A DNA stretch of 64,000 bases from Trichoplax sp. H2 (lineage: Eukaryota > Placozoa > Uniplacotomia > Trichoplacea). The position numbers and the translations under genes are program-made. The notes below the pieces were generated by a model. The model saw only the letters and a program-made list of their open reading frames with translations. It was not told where the DNA came from and did not search any database. Of this stretch, positions 12,101 through 24,351 are shown one piece after another. The first letter of the stretch is position 1. The number at the start of each line of letters is the position of its first letter. Location: the NCBI GenBank assembly GCA_003344405.1, contig NOWV01000008.1, positions 868,001 through 932,000 of the forward strand. The letters are read 5' to 3'.

Positions 12101-15100
12101 TCAGATTGAATCAGTTTTACTAACAAACATTTATTGCACATATCAGCAAGACAAGCTACTCCGCACCTACATGCACTATTTTTAAGCCTTTATTGTTAGT
12201 ATGGCACGGTGACTAAAATTGCATCTTTAAGGGTTATTTTAGGAAGAAACTATATTTTTCATTCTTCATGTAAGGATAAAAGAAAATTGCAGATCCAGTA
12301 ATTGTCGAATGTTATTGAATGGAAGAGAATAGCATAAATATAATGTAAATAGACCGAAATACGGAAATTAATTGAATAATGTCTATCCTAAATGATGTTT
12401 TCGTTTAGGATATTATTGCCATTGACGTTAGAAACGAGGATTGGATTATTCAATGTATACAAGTGCAACTAAGATAATTTATTTGGTTCATGTACTGTAT
12501 GTATAAGAGAATATAATTTGCTATTATTGGCTAAAAAGCGGTAAAAACGTTGGATATGGAGCAGAGTAAATACTAAAATGAATTTATTACCGGGTGCACT
12601 AGCATTCAGTATATGTATTCGTTATCGAAGTTTGCGAGTATAAGCAAATAATAAAAGTAACGCCCTAATAAAGAATAATTAATGCAAAAATTAAAACGGA
12701 CCTAATTGATACCGTATAGGTGTGCGATAATTCCTTTTACAGCCACATGAAATCGAACGTTTGTAAATATGATCGGAAAAGAAATCAATTGAAGTTATTG
12801 CTACACTTTGCTAATTGTGTGCATATTTTCTATTCGTTGCATTTAAGAGTGTAATAAAAAATAATAGCAATTTCCATTTATAAAAGCTAAGTGATCATCT
12901 TTTCTCGCATTAGAAACACCTCCTATATGGTATATATTCAATAAAAAACGATCCAATTATCGGATCACTAAGAAAATATATATGTTAAAATTGAGCCATT
13001 TCTTTCTTTAGGAAGACATCTTGATAAAGCAGATAGTTGATATTTCATTAGCTATTATTCAGGCATAAATATTTAAATAATTTCAAACTGTGGGACAATC
13101 TACGTGGTAATAAGAATACAATTACTTTACCAGATGCTAAGCTAAATATAGACCCACAGTTTAGAGAGAAAATTAAAAAGCGTTAGGATTGGCAACTGGC
13201 TACCAGTCAGTCCGAGCATAACTATTTACCATGAATGTGAAGATTTTATGGTTGAAAAGTGTTGTTTGTATCACTATTAATACACGTTATGGCCAATTTC
13301 GGATATTGGCCGCAATCTCTGCCAGTTTACTATTTAGTATAAATATAATGGTGCTATTTATGTCTGACCTTTTTTGTATAATTACTCTAGATTATTTTTG
13401 TATGTTTGATGATACCTTAATCAATCAAGAATTCTGTTGAAACTAATGCAGTAACGTGAATATTTATTTAAATTAGCTTCAAATAAATGTACTATTCTAC
13501 TGAATCAAGATTTTAAACTTATTGGCATCGTGAAGCAATTATCGCTGTGTGCAAAATATGGTTGCTTGTAAACAAGTAATATCTAAGTTTATGTGCAAAA
13601 TGTATCAATTCAAGTATGCGATTATCATTACATAAATTTATAATATTATGGAATACATTAACTTTAGATGGATTGATTAATATTAATATCCATCCTAAGT
13701 GTAAATAAATCTGAGCAGAATTTATAAGTTATGCCAGGACGACGTTAATCAAAATACTGAAATTGAAAGTTTATCAAATTAAATTATTTAGGATAGAGAA
13801 TGATTTCAATAAAACACTAGTCAGTATTTTTATCATTTGTAGTCACTAAATTTTTATCCAATTAGGATGATCAATACACAATATTCAATGCTTTAATCAT
13901 AAAATTAGCCGTAAAAGTAATTAAACTGGTTATGCCTAGCCCTTTACTGGTAACGTAACCTCTCATCTTTCCAAATTATAAAAATAACAGCTAATCTAAT
14001 AGAAAGTGTACAATGAGCATCACCAAAACTCATTCGTTCGATGCTTGGATTAATAATTAATTTTCATGATGATATTAGATCTAGTTATTCTTTTTTGAAA
14101 TAATTGTCAGTAGCATAACTGATACTCATATAAATAATTGATGAGTTCTAACTTCATAATGAGAAAATTATGCCAATTATGATTATCAATCAACAGAGCA
14201 AGTTTAAATTATCAACTTGTATTCTCTTGTTTATCTAAATGTAAAAATTCTTCTAAAGAAATACGAATAAATTATCTCATGTTTATAGCTACAATATCTC
14301 TAATAAAATTTTAATATCCTAGTCATAGAATTTACATTTCAATTTTGTAGGAATATTTATCTTAATGATGATCCCTATAGAATTACAATTTACAAATATG
14401 AAAGTAGACTATTAAGCTAGATATCATCGAATTGGAATTTAGATTTCTTGTATTTTGACATAATACTATCGATTATCGCACATGTCAGTGAATCTGTTCT
14501 AATTCAAGAAAATTTCTAGCTCTAGCGATTAAAAACTGGACTTTCGACGCATATCTATTAGTCACGTCTTAAGTAATAAAAACATTATTGAAGCTGTTGT
14601 GTCTAGATTATCGGATGTTAAAACTTAAATCTATGTAATTAATATTTTAAGGAATCAACAAAGTTATTGATTTCATTTTACTTTTATAATTTAATTAGTA
14701 CAAGAAAAGAAATTACCATCTCTAGTTCAGGCTTTGACTAGATGTATTGGAAATAGTTAACATCTGTAAATCGTACTTATTATAGCAGCAACTGTTCAAG
14801 TAGTTGTTTTTATTCCAATTAAATTAATCAAAATTTCTACTATTACCCCAGCAATAGAGATCTAGTATAGCAAATGTTATTAATATTTGTACTATTTATA
14901 AATTAGAAAGAATGTTTGTTTATTATTGATATGAAAACTAACGAAAGTGACAACAGACTCTTCTCTTTTGCAATATTAGCCACCCTTGAATACCACTGAA
15001 GCATTTAATATTTTATGCGTTGGTAGCATGCTTTCTTAGTAATAATGATGTAAATAGGTATGATTTTAACAGTTTTATAATCCATTAAAAGCACCTTGTA

Positions 15101-18100
15101 TCAACCATGCTTAATTCCAATAAGGAAGTAGACTAATTGTGAATTAGTCATCGGAAATTTACTGCGGTACTGCAATGAGAAAGAAATACATCAGTAAATG
15201 TTCCGCATGGAAGAATTTAAAATTATGCTCATCATTTATCACATGATGCCTGACTACAACGAATATTTTGGGAATATAAACAATATTGAATCCAATTGGT
15301 CAAAATTAATAAAATTATGGAGTTAACTTCAGTAGAACTATTTATTACAGCTATACATTTTAAGTAAAATATGTTGGTTGTATATATGCACAAGTATAAA
15401 TAAAACAATCATATCCCGTTATCTATAATTATTGTGAGCATATTCTGCTAATATAATCAGCAGAATAATTGGCTCACTCATTTCTGGCAGTCAGCGGCCA
15501 TCTCGTCTCTCTCTTTCTTACGATTAGTGTTTAACTTGAATATTAGCAGTATTACGGCTTCCATTAATAAGTCGTATTTGCTAACTTTTTATTCAACTTT
15601 ACTGTATAGTTGGTGGTACATCATCTTCTTAAGTGTTCAGTCTTATCTTCGTATGCTGTTGAATAATTGCCTAGCCAGTTTGTATTAGTATACAACTATG
15701 TATATTGTACTATACACTTATACATTGTTTACTAATTCAAGCTAGCTAATCAATTTATTGTATGTTATAGTCATAACCATACTGTATAGATATCAACCAG
15801 ATAGCTTATTTTTGAAGCACATATCTGTCGAGGAATAATATCACCCATTCCTGAAAAGTATACCGTATATCAAGTAAATAAATGCTATCGGCCTTCCTTT
15901 GCTTTATTTTAGATGTTTAAGCCACAGTAAATTTTCTCGTTAATTATTATAACGACATCTATAAACTAAGCAAGAGGATGAGCATGTTTGCTTTCTCTTG
16001 CGCTACGTCAGTAAATTTTACTGCATAATTTTTTGATGTTACTTTATTATCGGTCTGATAGAAAATTGTCTTATCACTTTGTTAGTCATAATTATGAATT
16101 AAATAACCAGATAGCTTACATTTAAGTTCGATGAGTAAATGAAATTTGGGAATCAATATCATTAGTTCTATTTTATAGTGTAAAAGACTCCCTCTTTCTT
16201 ACGAAAGTAATTAAATTTAATACTGGCAGCTGAAAGATTGCGTTACTTCACATTAATATAGAATATTTTACCATTCTATTAATTGTCTATACAGTTGAAT
16301 AAATCGAAAAATAAACAGAAGACTGTCTATGTTTAATTTTTTAGACTAAATAAAGTCATAGAATAATGAATACGATAGCCTGATTCCTTTTGTCTGGTTT
16401 TATATTTTTGATGTATATGGTAATAATAAATACTTTCTCTGGCCTATTTATTATCGCAACATTTGTGTATAAATTTGCATGTCAGCTCTACATCCTTTCT
16501 ATTCATCTAGCATAACAGATAAAGATTGCAAGTTGCCTCTATTTAGACTTATTTTGCTTTTCTCTATCCATTTCAATCCAACCTTAGAGTAGGTACAGTT
16601 ATAGAAATAAAGAACTAGACAAAGATGAAATTTCTCTTTGAGGATATTTTTCTGTCGAAGTGGTAATTAGGAGAGAAAATATCACCTCTCAAACAATCAA
16701 TCTTTTTAAATAATTAGCTTTTTTCGGGTCTAAAATAGTTATTCAGTAAAAGCATGGGCAGGTATTACTGAACCTTATTACCAGTAATATACCAAGATAA
16801 CGATTTATAGGTCATTGAATATCCATTACTTTCACTTCTATGAGTAAACTATAAATCAACAAATATTTGAAGCAAATTTTATCACCATTTCTTAGTGTTC
16901 TACTCTGTAAACTAGTTACTAATATCAGCACGAACCGTGCTAGATAGAAGTATAGCAGTATTTGTTAAAGGCTGCAATATGTTTTTAATAATCTTATTAT
17001 TGGTATATATGAATCCTAATCCTAACTCTAACTTGTAAGCCAAAAATCTTAGTAGTAGAAAGCAGATATGCAATGCAATAAATACAGTGAATTACAGAGT
17101 AACTCCTATAGAGAAAAAATACTATCATAGATTTGAGGATTATTTTTGAAATCTCACTAACTAGAAGACTAGATGATAGATATATAGTCTTGGTCGATAC
17201 TGGCTAATAATAGCAGCTAGAATCGAACAGAAGTCAAGATAGCGCTGAATATGAAAAAGGCTAATGCTTTTTCATTTCTAACGAAATGATCATGTTGTGA
17301 ACTGCGCTAATTATTCTAGCAGGAACAAACAACAATATTACATGATTGATTTTATAAATCGTTAATGAATTAGCCCTTACATTAAGCGTAAGGTCCAAAA
17401 GTTAAAATATTCAATTGATTTAGTTTTAACAATTCTCGAGAAAGTCAATTGATCACCTGATATCCAATTCATAATTGGGCGAAATGTAAAGACTAACATT
17501 GTTCGAGCTTGAGTTGTGATTTAAACTTAAACTCATTTTTCAATATTACGTTCAACCCCTTACGTATGATGTACAATAAATATTTCTATCTTGTCTTATC
17601 CACCTTAGTTATTGGCAATAGCAACGCTCTGTAGGAATTCTTTTATAATGCAACTTAAAATTTTTGTATATAGCTTGGGAAATTTACAGATTTATTCAGT
17701 ACGATCATGCTAATAACGTGTAAATAAGCGAATATTGTATTTTTACTCTCTTTTCACTTTATATGCATGTATAATACAACACATCATATTATATAACTAA
17801 AACTGAATGCTGTTTAAATCAAAGCTACTGGTATTATGCGTGTATACCATAATTAACAGTAAATAATGAAGCTTGGGAAGAATAGAATAAGAATGAACTT
17901 ATTCGTTGCTAATGTTCTTTCTCATCATTGTAAAGTACACTGATAACAAATTATCAACTTAAAACAATTTAAGCTTAACTAATAGAACTGTAGATGAATA
18001 ATTGTTAGGAAAGCAATTTTAAAATTATGTTAACTTCACTAAATAGATAACATAGTATGAAAATTAATTGCAAAGTTCACATTGACGGAACTAAATTATT

Positions 18101-19568
18101 TTGCGTCCGAATAATTGTTAACAAATATACTAAGTAAATCGCATATGCCATAAAATAGAAGATAAGTTATTAATTTTAATCTATCAGGATTCACCACAAA
18201 GTATACTGTACATTGTCACTATAGAGTTTTTATGAAATCTCTTGCGAGTATCAGATCAATTATCTAAGTAGATCACGACTGTTAACTAGCATAACTATCG
18301 TGCATAATATACTGCATAAGAAATAGTGGAAGGCTCTTGTATATGTTTTTGTTTTATGTCGATAGCTTGCTTTATACTTCTAAGCTTATTTTCACAATAT
18401 TTCATAGCAGATGTGTACATTGTCATATATGATTATATATAACTTTTACGTTAAATGACTCCATAATTTCTCGTTCCTAGCCTTGTCTTATTTATTGCTG
18501 TATTCAACTACGCATTACAGATGCAAAAAATAACAAAATTTTTTTACATGTTAGCTTACCACCGTATTTTATTATTACTTCATAGTATTAAACTTGGATG
18601 TTTTAAGAAATAGTAACATTAACTGATGATTGGTTTATTATGAGACACTGACACTCTAAATTACGAACATTGCATTCCATAGCTATTAACAATTCCATTT
18701 TTGGTAAAAGTTATGAATAATAAATTAACTTTTATTCAACGCGGTAACTAAGTGTTTGACCTTCAATTAGTTCTAGGTCAACGTCTTGTAATAAATTACG
18801 ATAATATAATTGAGTATAGTATAGCTAAAGATAAAGCGTTCCAGCTATTCTTAGAACAAACAAGATTTATTCTTTAAAGTGAAAATTTTGTTAACATTTG
18901 AATACAGGAACTTATATCTTATCTACTAGATGGTTATACATCAAGTTTTAGTTTACAATGCTAGGTCTAAGTTAAATGAGTAGATACAATGAAAACATTT
19001 CTGGCTTCGTGAATATTTAAAAATTAAGCATAATGTTCTGTATTTTCACCTTCTACCTAAGAAGATTTTCAGAAAAAGAATAGAAAACACCAGAACCGCA
19101 AAGATGTTTAGCTGTCGAAATATTACACTAATAGGTTGATTTTTTTACTACTATATGGATACACAAAGTTTAAAAGTGATGCAGTTGATCCAATATTGTA
19201 AGCAATCAAGATCTATGTGATAAAAGTTGGCTCAAGTTTTGCTATTTGATCAAAAACGTCACACCTTTCTAAACAATATTGAATTAAAATTATTATTCCG
19301 TCTTTCTCATCAGCCACATGATATCATACAACTAATTCCATAAGTAGTTTCCTCTCCTTCTTATTGTAATCTATGTATTTAGATTATTTTTAATCATAGA
19401 CCCTTGCCGCTTTAGATTCATTTCTATTGTGCATTAAGACAATAAGATGGAAGCTTGATTTATGCAAGTTTTTATGTTTGTGTGACTAAAATGACAAAAT
19501 AACAAGGATAATTAACGCAAATTCACATTATAAAATATTTAGAAGGAGCCTTTGTAGGCATGATGGTG
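9134..19568. other. 10.4 kb gene desert
   Basis: AT-rich sequence upstream of the GPCR and the CCDC89-like gene. The longest open frames (11506-11766 minus and 13231-13440 plus) are rich in Ile, Asn, Leu and Phe, as random AT-rich frames are, and match no family I know. No tRNA T-loop consensus (GGTTCRA) or ordered tandem repeat was seen. It may hold distal regulatory DNA for the GPCR. Confidence 0.45.
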
Positions 19569-19581
19569 GTTCCTTAGCAAC
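19569..19581 (+). promoter_or_regulatory. candidate RFX X-box
   Basis: GTTCCTTAGCAAC matches the X-box pattern RYYNYY-N(1-3)-RRNRAC exactly (GTTCCT-T-AGCAAC). It lies 84 bp before the ATG of the CCDC89-like coiled-coil gene, within the range typical of X-boxes in ciliary genes. It is followed at 19583-19589 by GACGTCA, a CRE/ATF-like core. The motif is degenerate, so chance is possible; its position and the product class raise its value. Confidence 0.5.
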
Positions 19582-19664
19582 CGACGTCAATGAATTCATG
19601 CTGACTTTACAACACTTTATACATTCTATGTTAACCATTCTGGAGTTGGGGAATTTGATTCGTA

Positions 19665-22224
19665 ATGGCGTCGTTTCCTCGAACGCCGAAGCAACTAAAA
19701 TCTTCGTCTAGTGCATCCAAGGTAAGTACTGGATAATTCTAGCACTGTTGTAATATTATTGACAAACTATGAAATCTGTTTATGATATTAAAAATCCATT
19801 AAAGTTTAAATGATGGTCAATCAGAACTATTATTTAAACGGCCATCGTCTTGTTTTTTTAATAAGTACACTGAAATACTCATCTGATCGGTGATAAATTA
19901 ATGTACTAGTGAGCTATACGGTACATGCATAGTTCCTATTCTTTCTACATTCTATTGTTTATGACATCAGTATGATAGTTTGTCAATTTGTTGTTTTCAA
20001 CGTTAGTGATTTCTTGATACAAATTTCTCTTAACGTTATTAGCGACGTATTTTTTAAATTTTAAAAATACTTTATTAAAATTGATACTATCAATATTTTT
20101 AAACAAAAGTAGATACTCTGTTGCGTTGTTACAATATTAACTCTAGGGTTACTAATAGGAGCTATTCTTAATTCGTTCAATATTTATATGATATAAAATG
20201 TAATCATTTATGATTTGGCTAATGCAAGTGATGAATCAAGATATCCTGTACTACCGATATTGATAATACAATTTAAACAGATAAATATTCCTTTAAAAAT
20301 TCCGTTTGATCTTAGCCTAGAAATCTGTACATGATAACAAATTTGATAGGAAAATAGTTTTATTTTACAGTCCTTCTTTCCTTTCAATCACATGACAAGA
20401 TAGGTTATCATCATCTTCAAATAGTAGAAAGCAAATTACATTACTTTTTCAGTTACAAGTGTTCCAAGTCTGGTACTCACTGTTAGACTATAATTAAAAA
20501 GCAAGAAAGAATTTATAAGCCTTGATTTACTCATACCAACGCATTCATTTATATTGTAGAAGGGTGAAGTTAGCGAATTACAGACTAGCCTAGATAAATT
20601 GCAAGCGCTGTCGCAAGATGATAAATCAGAAAATAACATGTTAAGATCCAGGATTGATCAGCAATCAGAATTGATTATGATGTTAAAGCAAAGGGCTGAT
20701 GAATGTCAAAAGCAGCTAACATTGACAGAAGAGAGTAAAATGAGAGCAGATAATACATTAGAGCAAGCTAAGAAGTCAATACAATTAGAAAAGGAACGAA
20801 AGATGGTAATAGAAAAGCGCTACGGTCAGTTGCAGGAGGAGTACGATCAATTATCTAAAACACGAGATCATTTTGCGCAAGAAAATGAGCAGCTTAAGAT
20901 TGATAATCAAAAATTGGTAGCTGAAAATCGTAACTTATTTTCAACGGCTATAAGCGAAAGAGATGAGAAGATAAACTACTTAAATCGTGAATTGAAAAAT
21001 TTAACACTTGAATTTGATAAAACTAGCTCGGAATTAAGGTTAGTTTAAGTAAGATTGCATAATAATAGCAGTTATATCCCTCGACGTGTTTTCCTATATT
21101 TGATATTAAAGTATTATCTTGACATAATGCCATGATAAAGTCAGACTAATGAAAGTAATTAAAAATGAATTTGAATTTTATTTAATTAGGAATTTTAGGC
21201 TTGAAGCCGCTCGTAATGAAGAGGACCTAAGGAAAGAACTGAACGAATCGAAAAGTAGATTTGTTACAGTAAGTGAAGATATCGAAATATATAATAGTCA
21301 ACTTCAGGCCGAGAAGGAAAGTAATCGACACGAGATACAAATGGTACAAGAAAGATTAGAAAAGTATAAAAAAGACAAGGAAGAATTAACTGAACTTGCT
21401 ATGAAGCGCGGCAAATTAATCCAGGTGATTATTTTGATTAGAAGTGTTTTAACAACGATGCAGTATTCAACTTTTAAGGTTATCCTTCATAATTCCATTT
21501 ACGAAATGAATATTGTAATAAATGTTACAGTGATGAGAATATAAATCAAAAGTATCGATATATTGTAAAAAAGATAATCTTTGAACTGTCACTGCATCAT
21601 ATATAGGAAAAACAAGATGAAATATCAAATTTACAGAAACGTTTAGATCATTCTCATCTGGCGATTAAAGACCTGGAAATTAAATTCAAGTAGGTTGAAG
21701 AGCTTCAATGAATGAAATTATTGACTAACGATTAAAATTATCAGTAGCTAGTGATACGTAGACGTGATATTGGTAATAATGTGACGGCATAAATGGATGA
21801 CTACATATACACAAAACAGACGACACGGATAAAATGTAGATAACAAATCTGTTTATTTTCTACTAGACGTGATGTTGAGGCCGTTTCCACAAATGCTCAA
21901 ATTGTCAGGTTAAAGAATCAATTAGAAGATAAGGAGCGAAAATTAGTTAAATCTCGTCAAGTAAGTAATAGATAATGTAACTTTTTGTATCCTGAATTCA
22001 TATTACGCGATTACTTTTTGTTTTCAATCCAAGACTATATTAAAACTGAATTTTTATTCTGTTTCTGCAAGATTTGCTGATTAAGTAATTGAATTCAAGG
22101 CATAATATGCATTAATTTTTATTTGTTGTGATAGGAATTTGATACTTACAAGAAGTACTGTGCTAATATGTTAAAGAAGGAACGAGATATTAACGCTAAA
22201 TTACGAAGCCTTGTGGACTGTTGA
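19665..22224 (+). CDS. CCDC89: CCDC89-like coiled-coil protein, 6 exons
   Basis: Exons 19665-19721, 20560-21038, 21199-21424, 21607-21689, 21867-21960 and 22135-22224 join in phase to 342 aa, against about 374 aa for mammalian CCDC89. The first 19 residues are Ser/Lys-rich (MASFPRTPKQLKSSSSASK). Almost everything after is heptad-patterned coiled coil rich in Glu, Lys, Gln and Leu. The stretch SENNMLRSRIDQQSELI, then MLKQRADE, is the part that recalls CCDC89 (BOIP in mouse, reported to bind the Orange domain of HEY1). Coiled-coil similarity can mislead, so the family name is moderate while the existence of the gene is strong. It ends KLRSLVDC with a stop. A poly(A) signal AATAAA lies at 22736-22741. 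A possible RFX site in the promoter suggests a ciliary or flagellar role, which is inference. Confidence 0.7.
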
Positions 22225-23604
22225 ATGGGCTAAGAAAGCTGTTTTCCTTATCAAAATGAAGAAAGTACTAGTAGTTGCCATCAACATTTGAAATGGCAAG
22301 GATTCTCATTTATTATCACTTTAATGTGTATATTGGATCTCAATTTATGCATATATGGAATACATAGTATTTTTGCATATAGTAAGAGGTGTGAATAGTA
22401 CTCGTTTAAGGAACTGTTATAATATATACTACAATTATACAGTTGGAGTAATTCAACTGAATTTGGACTGTATAGAAATTTTTAAGATTAATTTGATGAA
22501 GGTATCCTTAAAAATATTTTATCCTCGGATTTTGAATTATAATATTAATTTCATGAGATATGTTATAATATTTTTTAAATACGTGATCGTTGGCAATATC
22601 ATGAATTCTTGTAATTATATTAATGGATCTGCACAAGGTTTATTGGACTATTTTACTCTATTCTGTAATGTAATATTTGGGTACTCTCTATTTTTTCGAT
22701 AATTATGTGGATATTTTACTTCGGTCATTTCTATCAATAAATTAATTGCCCAATTTTTCAATATGCAAAGTTGATCAATTTATGCGAACAGATTGAGGCC
22801 TAGCAGTTCAGTTTCTACTCGCCATTGGGCCAGTGTACTAAAAGTACAGTACGTATAGTAAGTTAGTATTTTGAAGAGGTCTCTCTACAACTGTAGTAAG
22901 TGCAGGTTTAGACCGCGATAGTTCACAGTCAATTGATTTGTACAAACATGATTGTATAGAATTATAGATTGAATTACTACCTTAAAGCAACTTGCTAGAA
23001 CATAACGATAAATATCTTTGTTGGAGTATACCTATAACCGATAGAGTACAGTGCAGTAGAGAGCCTTTTTTAGAGTACAGGATGTATGGTGTTGAATTAA
23101 TTTACTCTACTGAGCCATCTACAATACAGCCACATTAGCTAGAGGCATGCAGCCAACCCACTCCATTCTAGGAAGAGTCGAGTTGCTTAATTTTGACCAT
23201 CTCACTATTCGACGAAAGTAATGCTGAATAAAGAATACGCATCGAGAATTTCATCACTAGTCTATTAGGATATTTAGGCAAAAAGCAGTAACTACTTGGA
23301 CATGCACTACAGTTACTACAGTATGCCAAGTATCACGAGTGAGATTTTCGATCGCTGTGCGCTGATGTGAAAAAGTATGCAAACACTTTGTTCCTATTGC
23401 TTTCATTCTCTATAGTCAAAACTGTTCAATTTCAACACACGACCACAGACTACTAAAATATCATATACCATGCATGATTTTAGTAGTCCATGATACGACA
23501 TTGACTTTAGGTTGCACCATTCATTGACGATTGGATAGTTATGAAATTTCTTGAGCAGATGTCCATTAATTAATTCATTAATTTCATATCAGCGCCATTC
23601 ATTT
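22225..23604. other. 3' UTR and intergenic sequence before ARMC5
   Basis: About 500 bp is probably 3' UTR of the CCDC89-like gene, up to the AATAAA at 22736. The rest is intergenic with scattered GTACAGTA motifs (22845-22860 and about 23045-23085). A 19-base segment at 23321-23339 recurs exactly at 56101-56119. A 115-codon open frame at 22355-22702 is low-complexity and not credible as a protein. Confidence 0.45.
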
Positions 23605-24119
23605 AGTACTGTATCGAAACGTCGTGTACAGTACACTGTACAGTATATACTGTACAGCAGTGTACAATGTACTGTGCTTCATACAAGTCTTTCCCGGTCA
23701 TTGAAATTATATGAAATTATTATTTTAAAATTTTATTAGTCCAATTTGGTATCATTGGATAGCTTAAATGCTTAAAAATTCAAATATCGTAATCAAAAAT
23801 ATAAAAATAATCAATTTATTTGTAGAAAGCAGGCTTCAGACACTTCAGTACGTTGCTGAGTAAAACATAAAACCCTGAACGCATAGTGTACCCTGTACTG
23901 CACGGCGTATGCATGCTGTACTGTACACATTGACGTTGATTACACGCTCGCGAACGTATACAAAACGTATAGTACAGTATTCCATTCCCGTTGCAGTAAC
24001 AAGTGTAGACATGACGCAATCGCAAAGACTCTGACGTCATACCCTACAGTACTTACAGAGCAAGCTACAGTACTATACTGTATTATACAGTACACAACAC
24101 TGTGGACAAGGACTGTAGA
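23605..24119. promoter_or_regulatory. TGTACAGTAC palindrome cluster upstream of ARMC5
   Basis: Dense copies of the palindromic core TGTACA and its extensions ACTGTACAGTA, GTACACTGTACAGTA and CTACAGTACTATACTGTA occur at 23605-23680, 23888-23925, 23970-23980 and 24043-24119. The cluster ends about 230 bp before the ARMC5 start codon. Comparable clusters precede ESS2, BCKDHA and TRMT2A. Function is unknown; a promoter or nucleosome-free-region element is the simplest proposal. Confidence 0.5.
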
Positions 24120-24250
24120 TGAAAGGCTTGGAAAAATTTCCATTGACTAAATTACACGATATATTTTAAAATTAGAAAATCTTGCTGCTAAAATCTAAAA
24201 ACATAGTAGTATTATTAGATTTAGATCTACATAGAGTAGCTGTTTTACTG

Positions 24251-24268
24251 TATATATATATATATATA
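24251..24268. repeat. (TA)9 microsatellite
   Basis: A pure TA dinucleotide run about 85 bp upstream of the ARMC5 start codon. It could act as a TATA-like element or be a neutral microsatellite. Confidence 0.85.
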
Positions 24269-24351
24269 CATATTCAGGCAGGATTACCATGTCTTTCTAC
24301 TGTTGAATGCCCTAAAGGTAATCAAGATCGATCGATTGCTGCTGGATTAAA

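Noticed and set aside
13231-13440. 69-codon plus-strand frame with hydrophobic stretch
   Set aside because: Isolated, no family likeness, and hydrophobicity is expected from T-rich codons.
17005-17035. Telomere-like CCTAAT/CCTAAC run
   Set aside because: Only two or three imperfect units; too short to call an interstitial telomeric repeat.
22355-22702. 115-codon frame downstream of the CCDC89-like gene
   Set aside because: Strongly biased to Ile, Tyr, Asn and Phe, no family likeness, and it lies in the likely 3' UTR.
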